Shown here: one piece after another, positions 30,770 through 41,647 of the stretch
Position numbering within the stretch: position 1 is the stretch's first letter
Layout: each line of letters begins with the position of its first letter
Notes under the pieces: model-generated
The model's input: only the letters and a program-made list of their open reading frames with translations
Told to the model about the DNA's origin: nothing
Databases searched by the model: none
Assembly: GCA_036365455.1 (NCBI GenBank)
Contig: JAWQUS010000003.1
Coordinates: 4,360,001 to 4,424,000, forward strand
Length of the DNA stretch: 64,000 nt
Source of the DNA: Macrosoma leucophasiata
Taxonomy: Eukaryota > Arthropoda > Insecta > Lepidoptera > Hedylidae
Direction: 5' to 3'
Translations under genes and position numbers: made by a program

Positions 30770-30895
30770 AGCCAAACGTGGCGATGATGGCATATTCTCC
30801 CCCAAAGACGCATACCTGTTGCGTACTGCGGCATCTTTGGGGAAGACTTTGTCCAGCAGTGGACGTCTTTCGGCTGGAGTGATGATGATGACGAA
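30770..30895 (+). mobile_element. RTE-type 3' tail, (GAT)n end
   Basis: It carries GGCATATTCTCCCCCAAAG, GGCATCTTTGGGGAAGAC, CAGCAGTGGACGTCTTTC and GATGATGATGACG. A trinucleotide microsatellite tail is usual for RTE elements. Confidence 0.7.
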
Positions 30896-31373
30896 GAAAC
30901 TTGGTAGGTAGATGTATCTTGTCAACCACTTTATAATTTTTTTCGTGCGCCCAAACCCAAATTTTACTTAGACATTAGCAGTGTTTATTTACCATCAACA
31001 TCTTTTATGCTAGTCAACAACCTTTAAGACTCAACATATACCTATAAACCCGACCAACTTGAGCTTTAAGGATATACATAAAGTATTCAGCGCCATTTCC
31101 CGCAGTTAAGTAACGGAAGCAATGAAAATAGTTTCATGGGAAATCTAAGAAACAAAAGGGGATTGCCTCCGAGCACGCTCGTGAATAAATGAGATTCCGC
31201 CTCGCGGGATGCCATTTTCATGAAGCTTCAAAGGAAATGGAAAAGTGTTGAGTGAGAATCGAATGGCTAATCAGGATCGTCGGTCGTCTTTTATATGGGC
31301 ATATCTGGTTTTTAATCAAAAGGCTTAAAGAAGCTCCACGAATTTGGCAAACAAGAATGTAGTTCAGATGGAT
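30896..31373. other. Repeat-poor stretch, no gene
   Basis: 31080-31260 is GC-richer and unique in the window, without a long frame. Confidence 0.4.
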
Positions 31374-31625
31374 GATAGTAGTCTAGTGGTACACGATAAT
31401 GCTGAACACTACTATTTGGCGGCAGGTAGACTAGGTAATGCGTTGGTGCTTACGATCTACACTGGAGCTCTTAATTTATTACAGAGAAATGCTTTATAAT
31501 GGAAATGTAAATGACTAGTGAGTCATTTACATTTCCATTATAAAGCAAACTGGTGGAAGAGTCCCAGTCTTGGAGCTAGCTAATCTATCTATCTACCGCC
31601 AAATGGTAGTGTATTTTGATTTTGG
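31374..31625. repeat. Two inverted Rep-A 5' parts around a 27-bp palindrome
   Basis: 31374-31476 is Rep-A minus strand (ACACGATAATGCTGAACACT). 31549-31625 is Rep-A plus strand from ACTGGTGGAAGAGTCCCAG. Between them, 31490-31516 and 31521-31547 are perfect inverted repeats around a 4-nt loop. Confidence 0.7.
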
Positions 31626-31675
31626 TTATACACAACAAAGTTCTCGCTAATGTATACGGGCAACTTTATTGTATA

Positions 31676-31997
31676 GTAGCTGTGCCCGCGACTTCATCCA
31701 CGTGAGAAAAAATATGATTGTTCAGTATCTACCCGGACTAAGTCGTGGGCGCAGCTAGTATAAAAGTAGCCTTAGATACTCCTTATTACATCAGCTATCT
31801 GCCAGTGAAAGTCCCGTCAAAATCGGTAGCCAAGATTAGCCCCGCAAAACAGTCAGACAGACAGACAGACAGAGAGACAAAAATTGTGAAAAATGTTGTT
31901 TTGGTACATGTACCGTGTATACATACATATACATTTAGTAAAAAGCAGTTATTTTAATGTTACAAACAGACACTCCAATTTTATTTATTTGTATAGA
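31676..31997 (-). mobile_element. Non-autonomous Helitron, minus strand, first of a pair
   Basis: On the minus strand it starts TCTATACAAATAAATAAAAT and ends GGGCACAGCTAC, where the last base of CTAG is changed. It lies 11 bp from the next copy, in the same orientation. Confidence 0.75.
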
Positions 31998-32008
31998 TGT
32001 ATAGATGA

Positions 32009-32349
32009 CTAGCTGTCCCCGCGACTTCGTCCGCGTGAGAATTTATGTTTGTGCAGTATCTACCCGGACGAAGTCGTGGGCGAAGCTAGATTAGTTAAGT
32101 TACTAAGATATTACTAAGTTACTCCTTATTACATCAGCTATCTGCGAGTGAAAGTCCCGTCAAAATCGGTTAAGCCGTTCCCAAGATTAGCCCCGCCAAA
32201 CAGACAGACAGACAGACAAAAAAATTCAAAAATGTTGTTTTGGTATATGTACCGTGTATACTCGTACGTCATACATGTGCATTTAGTAAAAAGCGGTTAT
32301 TTTAATATTATCAACAAACAGACACTCCAATTTTATTTATTTGTATAGA
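32009..32349 (-). mobile_element. Non-autonomous Helitron, minus strand, second of a pair
   Basis: On the minus strand it is flanked by A at the 5' side and T at the 3' side, starts TCTATACAAATAAATAAAAT and ends GGGACAGCTAG. It is a 341-bp element with a GACA microsatellite and two inverted GACGAAGTCG-type blocks near the 3' end. Confidence 0.85.
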
Positions 32350-32449
32350 TATAGATTAGTGGCCTGGTTGCGTGTATTCCTTTTTTATTCAGCTTTATTT
32401 ATGTCTGGTTAAACTATTAAAGTGAATTTAGTACAGAAAAAAATTGTGG

Positions 32450-32655
32450 TGTATTAGTACTTTTGTGTTCCGGTTAGATGGTAATATGACCCCGAAATGA
32501 TTATCACAGAGATAATAAATATAACAACTTAGGTCTCAGGGGTGACAACGTATCTGCATTTTTACCCTTCGTTTTTGTGTAATATCTATAGGCTACGACC
32601 ATAACTTAACATCCATATAAGCATGCTTGTATACCACCTTGTTTACATAAAAACA
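32450..32655 (+). repeat. Rep-A, older subfamily
   Basis: It carries GTGTTCCGGTTAGATGG, TTAGGTCTCAGGGGTGACAA and TCTATAGGCTACGACC to TTACATAAAA. The GACCCCGAAATGATTATCAC variant is shared with 51236 and 57145. Confidence 0.7.
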
Positions 32656-33019
32656 ACACAATCTCCAAATCAAACCAATTAGGCTTTCCTTCTATAAACT
32701 AATACCTACCGCATTGGAATAATAAATTAAAATCAATATCAAAATCACTCATTCTACAAGCTTTAGCTGGAGGCTTTGTTCCAGTTTCGGTAACATTAAT
32801 TAGCCAGCGATTGCCCACCTGCTTACACCCGCGTTCGAGAGATAAATGGCACTGAAATAACTACACTTCTCTTTTGAAAATCATTTATATCCATAAATGA
32901 GTTTTGTTAAGTACTTTGGTATGGTAGATTGAAAAGTTTGGATTATTGTGGTGAAAAATTACATACAATACAATTTTCATGAATTCATTAAAAGTCTAGA
33001 TTAGAGCATAGCAAATTCA
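32656..33019. other. No gene recognised
   Basis: Unique, AT-rich, without a frame. Confidence 0.4.
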
Positions 33020-33092
33020 GGAAGAGGAAAACGCATGCATTCAAGCATACATGCCAACACCCACGATTCGCCGGTTACGTTTTGGCCCATGT
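33020..33092 (-). mobile_element. SINE-2 fragment
   Basis: CATGCATTCAAGCATACATG and GATTCGCCGGTTACGTTTTG match the SINE-2 body. It is abutted by Rep-A at 33105. Confidence 0.75.
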
Positions 33093-33104
33093 CAAGTACA
33101 TATA

Positions 33105-33382
33105 GTTACTGGTGGTAGAGCTCCAGTGACGGAGCTCGCGGGCGTAGGCAACACCGCATTACCTAATATACTTGCCGCTAAATGGTAGTTTTCAGCACTA
33201 TCGTGTTTCGGTCATCAATGTGTGGCCCTGTAATTTCCGGCACAGATGCATAACACCTTAGGCCTCAGGAGTGGTAACGCATCTGCATTTTGACCTTGGT
33301 CTTTGTGTTCGTGTCTATAGGCCGCATGCATCACTTAACATCAATGTGAACTGCATGCTTGGTTGCCACTTCCACAACTCAA
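33105..33382 (+). repeat. Rep-A copy, nearly full length
   Basis: All landmarks from ACTGGTGGTAGAGCTCC to TTGCCACTTCCACAAC are present, with a small deletion after GTTTCGGTCA. Confidence 0.88.
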
Positions 33383-33399
33383 TTATAGGTGTTAAATGC

Positions 33400-34692
33400 T
33401 TTATTTATTTATATTATTTATTTATTTATACACTTTATTGTACACCAGAAAACTTAACCAATTATACAAGCTAGAAAAGAAATAAAAGTACAAAAGGCGG
33501 TCTTATCGCAAAAGCTGCGATTTCTTCCAGACAACCTTTTAGTCAGGAACATAAAGAAAGAAATTATTTATTTTCCGGCAGGGTGTACTGAGCAATAATA
33601 AAGATTTAAAACATAATAATAATACTAAATGAATAGATAATTACGCAACGAGGAGAAATATTATAATTATTTATACATTATGAAAGAGCAATGCATGACC
33701 AAAAGATAAAGTTAAAAAGTTTTAGAAAAAGAGGTAAAGAAGAAGGATGAAAAAGGATTGATAGTTACAGAGTCTGAGTTAAATAAAAAATTTTGACCTT
33801 ATGTTTAAAGGAAACGACAGTTTGGGCTTGCCGAACTGTCGTTGGTAAGCTGTTCCAAAGATGAACAGCTTCTACAGTAAAAGATTTTGAATAGAATTGA
33901 GAAGAATGCTTGGGAATGTGAAGCTGAAGGTTTTCAGAGGATCGAAGGGAAAGTGAATGGGAGAGGCATAAGTACTGGAAACGTTCTTTAAGGTAAAATG
34001 GAGCATTCGGATTGAATAGAACACAGTATAAAAGTGAAAGAATGTGGGTGTTCCGGCGAAGATGAATTGGGAGCCACTTGAGTTTATCACGGTAGCTGGA
34101 GATGTGGTCATATTTGCGCAAACCAAATATAAACCGAATGAACATGTTTTGGAGACGCTCAAGCTTATTAAGTTGCTCCTGGGTCAAATCAAGGTAGCAG
34201 ACATCAGCATAATCAAGAATTGGAAAAAGTAGAGAGTGTGCAAGCGCAATCTTAGTAGACACCGGAAGAAATCCTCGCAACCTCCTCAAGGAACCAATCG
34301 CGGAAAACGTCCTCCTGCTGACTTCAGTAATCTGTGGAGACCAAGAGAAATGTGAATCAAATAAGATACCTAAGTTTTTAACCGTTTGACTAAAAGGAAT
34401 TTGTACATTTTCTAAATTAAGTTGGGGTAAACAGTCCCAGTAAATTTTATGTATGAAACGTGAACTGCCAATAATTATTGATTTAGTTTTCTCAGGATTT
34501 AATTTAAGTCCGTGCGCGTGACTCCAAAGTGAGATACGAGCTAGGTCAGTATTGATAATATTAATAGCGCCTGGTAGATCTTTCAGATGAGCCTGCGTGT
34601 ATATCTGGAGATCGTCTGCATAAAGATGATAGAGAGAAGTAAGAGGGAGTGTAATAGAATTAATGAATGCTTTATCTCTGGTTCTGTTTGGA
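33400..34692 (-). mobile_element. Non-LTR retrotransposon (Jockey/CR1 group), 5'-truncated but with open frame
   Basis: On the minus strand an uninterrupted frame of about 308 codons runs from about 34690 to a stop near 33766. It contains YHLYADDLQIYTQ (catalytic motif C), GLKLNPEKTKSIIIG (motif D), VKNLGILFDSHFSW, and the C-terminal blocks YADVCYLDLTQEQLNKLERL and WNSLPTTVRQAQT. A roughly 360-bp 3' untranslated region ends in TTTA-type repeats near 33400. The endonuclease and the N-terminal reverse transcriptase motifs are missing, so it is dead, but no stop has accumulated, which suggests a young insertion. The truncation point adjoins a TA microsatellite. Confidence 0.85.
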
Positions 34693-34696
<4 letters not shown>

Positions 34697-34761
<65 letters not shown>

Positions 34762-34769
34762 ATATATAT
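34697..34769. repeat. (TA)n microsatellite
   Basis: About 30 uninterrupted TA units plus flanking imperfect ones, lying between the retroelement truncation point and a SINE-2 fragment. Confidence 0.95.
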
Positions 34770-34784
34770 ACTCTCTGCTCATGT

Positions 34785-34930
34785 GCCTGTTGCACCTGCG
34801 AGCCTGTTGACATCTCCGAGCACATTACCACTACTCCTGGGTATTTTCCAGAAAAATGGGAATATTCAAATAGAACCAGCGATAAAGAATTTTACACCTT
34901 TATTTGAATTGAACCCAGCGTTGTACTAGT
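34785..34930 (-). mobile_element. SINE-2 fragment, diverged
   Basis: The inverse of the body is seen in GCGAGCCTGTTGACATCTCC, GAGCACATTACC and TATTTTCCAG. The tRNA head is degraded. Confidence 0.65.
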
Positions 34931-35439
34931 AACCTGTTACAAGAGTACTGTGGCAATTTAAAAAAAAAAATCATAATTTTCGAAAATTTTGGCAACATAA
35001 CAATCAATGCAAGTTAAGTTCTTCATTCGATACACCTACAGTATTGCCCCATCAACATCACGTGGTCTTGATTTATGAATGAGTGTGATTATACTTGAAA
35101 GGTACACGTTCGATTCCCATGGTGCACTTTCGCTTTCAATCGACCCGCAACGTGTATCTCTCTGACATGCTAATGAGTTTATAACCATCGAATTGTAAAC
35201 CATACCATGTATACGTTTTGTCGTTGTCTTTTCTTAACCGACTTCATTTCATTTTTAATGACTTCAAGGTAACAATGCAGTCCAAATGTAGATAGATAGA
35301 TACCTATCCATCGGCTTCATTTATCAATTACCTACAAAAATTCCTGCTTAAAATTGCTGAAAATCGGTGAGAGAAAGGAAAAAAATGAAACATTTTATTT
35401 GGACAACCATACTAGCTTATAAAACGAAGGGAAAAAAAG
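34931..35439. other. No gene recognised
   Basis: Unique sequence with no frame and no structured RNA that I recognise. Confidence 0.4.
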
Positions 35440-35835
35440 GGTAGGCGGAGAGTGTAGAGCGCCAAATATCCCGGTCCCGACGTACTTCCCGTGCTTCTTC
35501 TACATTCATCATTCTCTTCATACATGCACATTGTCTATTTGGTCATGGTAGGTCAGTCTTGGTCTTCTTGGGCCTTTGCAGCCATCCACATTAGCATTGT
35601 ATATCTGTTTAGTCATTCGCTCATTCGAAATTCTTTCGATAGGCCCGAACCATCGGAGCATGTTTCTTTTCATTTTTACACCGATACCATATTACATATT
35701 CTCTGCCAATAGGTGGTACCTACTCTCATTCACGCAAATTCTCTTATTACCATCTTCATTATGAACGCGATCGGTGAGCGATACACCGCAGATTTTGCAA
35801 AGATCTCATCTCAATCGCGTTTAATGCTCTTTCTT
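35440..35835 (-). pseudogene. RTE-like C-terminal fragment, degenerate
   Basis: It is the inverse of 44450-44840 with a deletion and numerous changes. Recognisable are GGTCATGGTAGGTCAG, GCTCATTCGAAATTCTTTCG and GAACGCGATCGGTGAGCGAT. It is older than the copies at 14046 and 43602. Confidence 0.8.
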
Positions 35836-35877
35836 GCAAAAAAAATACAACTCTCCGAATAAACTTATTTCACTTTA

Positions 35878-36248
35878 AAAAATGCAAAAGCGCGCACGAC
35901 TTCGTGGCTGGTGAAGATCATAAGCGATCTACTCGGTAAAGCACTACGGGCGCGGTCGGGTGTGTGATGGGTGACACATCCGACTTGTGGCAAATTAAAA
36001 TGCACGTTTCCGTGCTTCGGAGGGCACGCTAAGCCCTCGGTCCCGGTTGCTATCGATAGATAGCAGTCGTTAAACTTGTCGGAGGCCTTATGGGTGGTTT
36101 GAAAACATTCGACAGTGGGTTGGCCACTAAGCCGTATCTCCACCAATCCGCATTGGAACAGCGTGGTGGAGTGAGCTCCAGGCCTTCCCCCCAATAAGGG
36201 GAGAGACTCGTGCCCCGCAGCGGGACCTATAATGGGTTGCCAATATTA
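35878..36248 (+). repeat. Rep-D, best copy, (ATT)n tail
   Basis: It begins AAAGCGCGCACGACTTCG and contains GATCTACTCGGTAAAGC, TGCTATCGATAGATAGCAGT, GGTGGAGTGAGCTCCAGGCC and GGGTTGCCAATATTATTATT. About 370 bp with a trinucleotide tail suggests a retroposed, non-coding element. I see no tRNA head. Relatives are at 9818, 15187 and 26380. Confidence 0.75.
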
Positions 36249-36588
36249 TTATTACTAAAAAAAGTTACTTTACAAAACAACCTTTCTATTATGTTACAAA
36301 AGACGGATGTTGACACATGATGTGCCATTAGACATACAGGCGCAAACAGTGTCATTGTTTGCATCATAATCAACGTAAACAATGCCAAAAATGTTACCAA
36401 AGGACCGTAATCATGGCGTAATGTGGGTGAAAGACAAACAAAGGATACATTCATAAGGTATTAAGGTCAAACAAACTCATGCCGCAAAAATGTTGGCCGT
36501 TTCTGCGAATTACGCAAAATCTGTAAGACAATGGAGGGCTTTTTTGTTGCATGAAAGCAATTTATTTTATTTCCGACACTTAAATGGG
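36249..36588. other. No gene recognised
   Basis: Unique sequence with short frames only. Confidence 0.35.
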
Positions 36589-37125
36589 TTATGGGTATGT
36601 ATCTGGAATACTGCTCTCATTTGTGGGCTAGCCCCCAAATGCCAAATTGGTCCACTTGACTGCCTACAAAGACGCGCCATTCGTATTGTTAACGACCCAG
36701 GACTTATTGACAGGCTCGAACATCTGAGCCTGCAACGAAACATTGGAAGTCTATGCGTTTTATACCGTCTCTACAATGACGAGTGCTCTGTTGAACTGTT
36801 CGACATGGTGCCACCGTCTCTTTTCCTACACCGTACTACCCGCCGAAGAGAGAAGTTCCACCCTCACCGACTGGACACCTGGCAATGTTCAACGGTGCGG
36901 TGCTCACGTTCGTTTTTGCCCAGAACGTGTTAGTTGTGGAATGAGCTTCCCTCTGAGGTGTTCCCTCAGTGCTACAATATGGGGTTCTTCAAAAATGTCG
37001 TCAAAAGAGTCCTTCAGGGCTGGCAGCGCGTTGGCGACGCCCCTGGTGTTGCAAATGTTCATAGGCGACGGTGACTACTTTCCATCAGGTGGGCCGTCTG
37101 CTTGTCTGTCAATCCCTTGAAATAA
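36589..37125 (+). pseudogene. Non-LTR (Jockey/CR1-like) reverse transcriptase C-terminus
   Basis: The frame reads GAPKCQIGPLDCLQRRAIRI, LSLQRNIGSLCVLYRLYNDE and RTTRRREKFHPHRLD. After an in-frame TAG at 36931-36933 it continues LWNELPSEVFPQCYNMGFFK and QRVGDAPG, stopping near 37083, followed by AAATAAAAAAAA. The start near 36589 is shifted: the family block YLEYCSHLWAGAP straddles frames there. This lineage differs from the copies at 33400 and 43602. Confidence 0.8.
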
Positions 37126-37162
37126 AAAAAAACGAGTTCACCGCCCACAAGCGGAGGCATTT

Positions 37163-37323
37163 TCTTCCAATGGAAGAGAATTCTTCCCCAGTTAACAGTT
37201 AGTCAACCGAACCAATCGCCCAATGCCCATACCACGTTGTTATTTTTACTACCTCTCTATTGGAATGGTTTGACCGCCATTGTTCGGTTGACAGACTGCA
37301 CTACTGGCAGAATTCTCCTCCAC
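37163..37323. mobile_element. M7 MITE
   Basis: The ends TGGAAGAGAATTCTTCCCC and, on the other strand, TGGAGGAGAATTCTGCC are related. Inner parts GTCAACCGAAC and GTTCGGTTGAC are inverted as well. Related words occur at 29205, 30620, 45830 and 47165. The target duplication is not clear. Confidence 0.6.
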
Positions 37324-37324
37324 T

Positions 37325-37487
37325 AAGTTATGCATAAGGTTTGCCTCTGTGCCAGAAGTTACAGGGCCGTATATTACCACCTGAACGGAACACGATAGTT
37401 CTGAACACTACCATGTAGTAGCAAGTATATTAGGTAATGCGGTGGTGCCTACGCCCTCCGTCACTGGAGCTTTACCAACAGTTGATT
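37325..37487 (-). repeat. Rep-A 5' part, minus strand
   Basis: It carries GCCTCTGTGCCAGAAGTTAC, ACACGATAGTTCTGAACACT and GGTGGTGCCTACGCCC, closing with ACCAACAGT. Confidence 0.85.
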
Positions 37488-39544
37488 ATATGTACACTTA
37501 TTCGGCCACTACGACCAAAAGATTCACGTCATGAATCTGTTTCGTCATTTAACATAACACTCGGAAATACACTGCCATCCTTCCTTCTGAATGTCTGATA
37601 CCTTACCCCTAGTTTGCACTAAAAACATTAAACATGATATGTTTCGCAACTCGTCGCATAAAGTATGTATTGCGATGAATGTCGTGTTGGTGCTAGCGTT
37701 CGCACTGCTGTCAAACCTATCATTTTAACATGTTTTTATGTGAATATTTCATCAATGCAGACTCACGGTTAGGATATCCAAAGAAACAGATCAAACCTAC
37801 ACCGTAACAAAATTGTTAGACCATACATCACAATGCATTGCTCTCGAATCAGTCAATTTAAAACGGCAATCACATACTTACAATACACCGGAACAATGCT
37901 CATTTGTATCAAAACAACTTCCACACATTGTTATGGAGTAGGAAGAAATGAACGTATTCTTTTGTTTGAACAAAAACCTGAACCGACGACACTTCGTTAT
38001 ATAACCGCTTTCCTCCTTTTATCTACATCTAATCAGATCTTTCAGTACCATAAACTTTATCACCGCACATTGTAGTATGAACCTTAGTAAATGAAGATAA
38101 AGATACACTCAGATTGACAATGTCAAGCAAATTCGCGAGCGTAACAAATAAGTAGACACTTATTACATGCAACAAGGAATTGTTTATGTATGAGGTTCTG
38201 GTTTAAGAGGTTACCTTAATTATCTGCTACATATAATATTCTAACATCAAAGCTGACGTCTCGGAATAATACATTAATGTTTATCTTTCTCCGTTATCAA
38301 CTTAATCTTTCAGTAGCTACAGCTGATCTACAGATTCTGAAGGAAGTTTAAAATATGACGCGGACTATGATACAATTTTTTCAAATGCTTTCATGTTTCA
38401 TAATGGAAGTAAAACATATAAAATGTGCTGTTTATGAAATCAATTCTTACAAATTGTTATTATAGAGATATTTAAACAGGGCAGAATGTAACATAAGAAA
38501 AGACGGAAACATTTACCGTACTCATAAAATGATGATGCAAATTTTAATAATCAATCTATATACATGTATTGTTACATTTAGCTTTATATTTTAAGTCAGA
38601 CATTTTAAAATATTTTTGTTATTGCTTTATTAATTTAAGGCTGCTTATTCGAATTCACACTCAAGTCTAAGTTTGTGAGAAATAGTTAAGGCTTGGCTTA
38701 AGTAATTGTGTATATATTTAACAAAATGACATGGAGCGGATAAACTTTACGTCTCATGATAAACCAACTATCGTATAATCAACGCAATCAAATAGTTACT
38801 CAATATAATTTAATTAAAAGCGGTAGACTTACAACTCCATCCAAACTTCAAAAACACCACTAGTTAAAATTGAATGGCACTTCAATACTTCACCAAAACA
38901 CAATCGAAGCAAACTGACAAAAAATAATCTCCAATCATCAGTAACTGAAGACATTAACCTTATTTGTTGGTACAATTCAAAATAAATCCAACTAAAAGAA
39001 CCAGCACTTTGGAATATCTGCCGAGCATAACTCAAAGATAACCTCCAAGTAGAAATGAGCACAGGCACAGTTATACAAATACACCAGCAATAACTAGCAA
39101 GTAAGCGAGGTCACAATATTTTATGTCACCCGTAGCATCTCCTCGTTGGAACGGGAAATCTTGAAGCGATTCCAGACGTAACTCGTAACCATAATTTCGA
39201 TGCGTCAAAACCAGTAGCCATTAAGATCCAGGATACCGTTAAATACCAAGGACGCTTCATGCCGGTACTGATGGAACTCGAGTGGGTTTCGCCTCGATTG
39301 TGATTTTTTAAGATTTGGAAGTTATAATTAAGCCTACAATTCACATTCATGATAAGGGAATACAGGATATAAATATAATACATAATGCTAACGGTAACTG
39401 CATAATGGTCTCAGTAGATGGGTTGTCACACATTAGCACTCTGGAACCCTTCTAGTGGAGCTATTATATTTACTTCCACTGCTCTAATGTTTAACCAAAG
39501 GCAAGTATGTTACCGGCCACAAACCCTAATTATTTGCTACTGCT
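37488..39544. other. Longest repeat-poor stretch; no gene recognised
   Basis: About 2 kb with no repeat core shared with the window. The minus-strand open stretch at 38829-39068 ends in a donor-like GGAGTT|GTAAGTC at about 38829. It could be a 5' non-coding exon, but I recognise no protein or promoter. Confidence 0.35.
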
Positions 39545-40740
39545 GTGGCGATATAAGTTTTATCAGTTCTTGGCCTGATAGATGCAGAGTCCGTTCCTAT
39601 GTGCTTAAGTGCCCAATCTCTTTTCACTCCCCACTCAAAGCTACCTAAGGGCTATAACCTAAGACACTAATAGTAAAACCTTCGGTTTTCGGAATCCGTG
39701 CCTAGTAGCTAGACAGTGACAAACAAACGTCAATCACTGGTGAGCAGCAAGTCGCTGACTACAAACGCACTATTGGTGGATGAGTCCTATAAAATCTTGA
39801 CCTGGTAAATGCAGGGTCAGTTTAAAATGGGCCATGATTAAGGTCGTTATATACACAGCTAATCGGTCTTTGCATGTGTACAATCGAAGATTCAAAACTC
39901 AATTCAGTAAAGTAAGATAATGAAGTTTATGAGAGTAAAAATATAAAGATCACATAAGTCCAATTTCTTAACTCTGTGGTTACTATTTTGTGATGAGAAC
40001 ATTTTTTTATGTACAAGTTTAAATGTCTCTGGTTTTTTCATGTTTGTGGTCTTCTCATGTTTGCGAGCCTCTTCTAGTGGTTATTATCTCACCAGTAGTA
40101 ACACCTTCGGATTGCCGGACCCGAAGCCTAATAACTCAGCGCCGACAGACCGGTACGGGCGGCCATTGGTTGGAAAAAGCAATAATAAATGCATGCATTA
40201 TGTCAGTTTCATATGGGTCAATAATAATATGGGTAAAACCCACACAGTCACGATCATAGCGAATCGGTTTTTACAGGTGTTAAATCGAAGATCTGTAACT
40301 AAATTCAAAAGCATGATGAGAAATTATGAAGACCAGGTGACTAATCTATTAAGATTCTATGGTCGTGTAGAACTCCCCTTTTGGTCTTCTCTTGTTTGAG
40401 GTAATTTTGAAGCCGTTGTCGGCTCACAAACCAATAGTAACACCTTCGGTTTGCGGGACCACAAGCTTAATAACTAGGCAGCGGCAGACCGGCGGCGTGT
40501 GTAATCAATGGTAAGCGAGTCACCAGTCAGAAACCTACTCATTATTTACTACTTGAAGGTGTGGCGATATAAATTTTATCAGCGCTTGACCTGGTAAATG
40601 CAGGGTCAGTTCCATATGGGCTTTACGTCATGTTTACAGTAAAATGGTTTTGTTCTGCAGGTGTGGATCAAATAATTCGTAGTTAATAGCTTACGAAATT
40701 CAAGAAATTAATGAGAAAATCTTGCTATTTAAGTAATATT
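39545..40740. repeat. Degenerate tandem array, three to four units
   Basis: The words AGTAACACCTTCGG (near 39675, 40097, 40432), GACCTGGTAAATGCAGGGTC (39797, 40589), CGGCAGACCGG/CGACAGACCGG and a TTTTATCAG block recur in the same order. The spacing is irregular, about 225-420 bp, and indels are heavy. No known transposon motif is seen. Confidence 0.6.
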
Positions 40741-40845
40741 CTAAATCCATTTAAGTACTATTTTAAAGGTTTTTGATTAGATATGTGTCATTCCAGGTCT
40801 TCAAATAAGCGATCCGCTGGTTCATTTCTTTGGTAATGACCCGTT

Positions 40846-41091
40846 CGTTCGATGACCCAATGTTCGTGGTAACGTAAAGAAAATAGCATCGCAAGTCGCG
40901 GCGACTGAAACGACCGAGCGCGAGTCGTTGACATTTATCGAATGAATGATATGTATCGATCTGACTCGCTGATTCAAATGAACCGCATATAAAGGTCTAT
41001 TTCACAAAACTAGATTTTGTGAACAACTTTTTCTAATCTTTGAACTAATGAACCAAGCAACCAATAGAACGAGTCGAACGAACCGGGTCTT
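40846..41091. mobile_element. Possible MITE with GACCCGTTCGTTCG ends
   Basis: AATGACCCGTTCGTTCGATG at the left is loosely mirrored by GAGTCGAACGAACCGGGTC at the right, with further GAGTCG and GGTTCATT words in between. Copy structure and target duplication are not established. Confidence 0.35.
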
Positions 41092-41109
41092 TTTCTTAAT
41101 TTTTCTTTT

Positions 41110-41275
41110 TTGTAATCAAGGTGGCAAAAAAGCATGCATTTCATATAGATGTTAAGTGTTGACTGCAGTCTATAGACATCTACACAAAACCAGAGGTCAA
41201 AATGCAGATGCGATGCGAATCCTGAGACCATACTTGTTATGGTTCTGTGACAGTTGTTACAGGACTGGTTATTAT
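41110..41275 (-). repeat. Rep-A 3' part, minus strand
   Basis: It carries GGTGGCAAAAAAGCATGCA, TTGACTGCAGTCTATAGACA and CAGAGGTCAAAATGCAGATG and decays after GTTACAGGACTGG. Confidence 0.75.
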
Positions 41276-41647
41276 TAAATCAAATAATGGAACAGTATTG
41301 CCATCAAAGGAACGACACATGCTTATTTTTGATATTTTATTATCTCGTATTTAAGCAGCATTAGCTTCACTCATATCTATGAAACAAAATCTGTGACCCG
41401 TATAGGAATTTAACTAACAGTCCATTATTTTGTGTAAAAAAATACATGCACTGTCCGATAATTATAGTGCATAAATCTAATTAGAGAAAATAAAAAGCGA
41501 ACAGTAGCTGCAACGAATCCTTTGAACCTCACAAAACAAAGATAGCATTAAATAAATCATAATGACCAGTACCGCAATCGGTACATAATGGGTAACGGGA
41601 GAAGATTTCATTTATATTTGGTCATCAATTAATTTCTGAGTATAAAA
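41276..41647. other. No gene recognised
   Basis: AT-rich unique DNA without a frame. Confidence 0.4.

Noticed and set aside
34587..34929. Frames rich in Ile-Tyr repeats
   Set aside because: Translation of the (TA)n microsatellite, not protein.
40040..40399. 119-codon open frame as a possible gene
   Set aside because: It lies in the degenerate tandem array, the other units are full of stops in the same frame, and no protein family is recognised.
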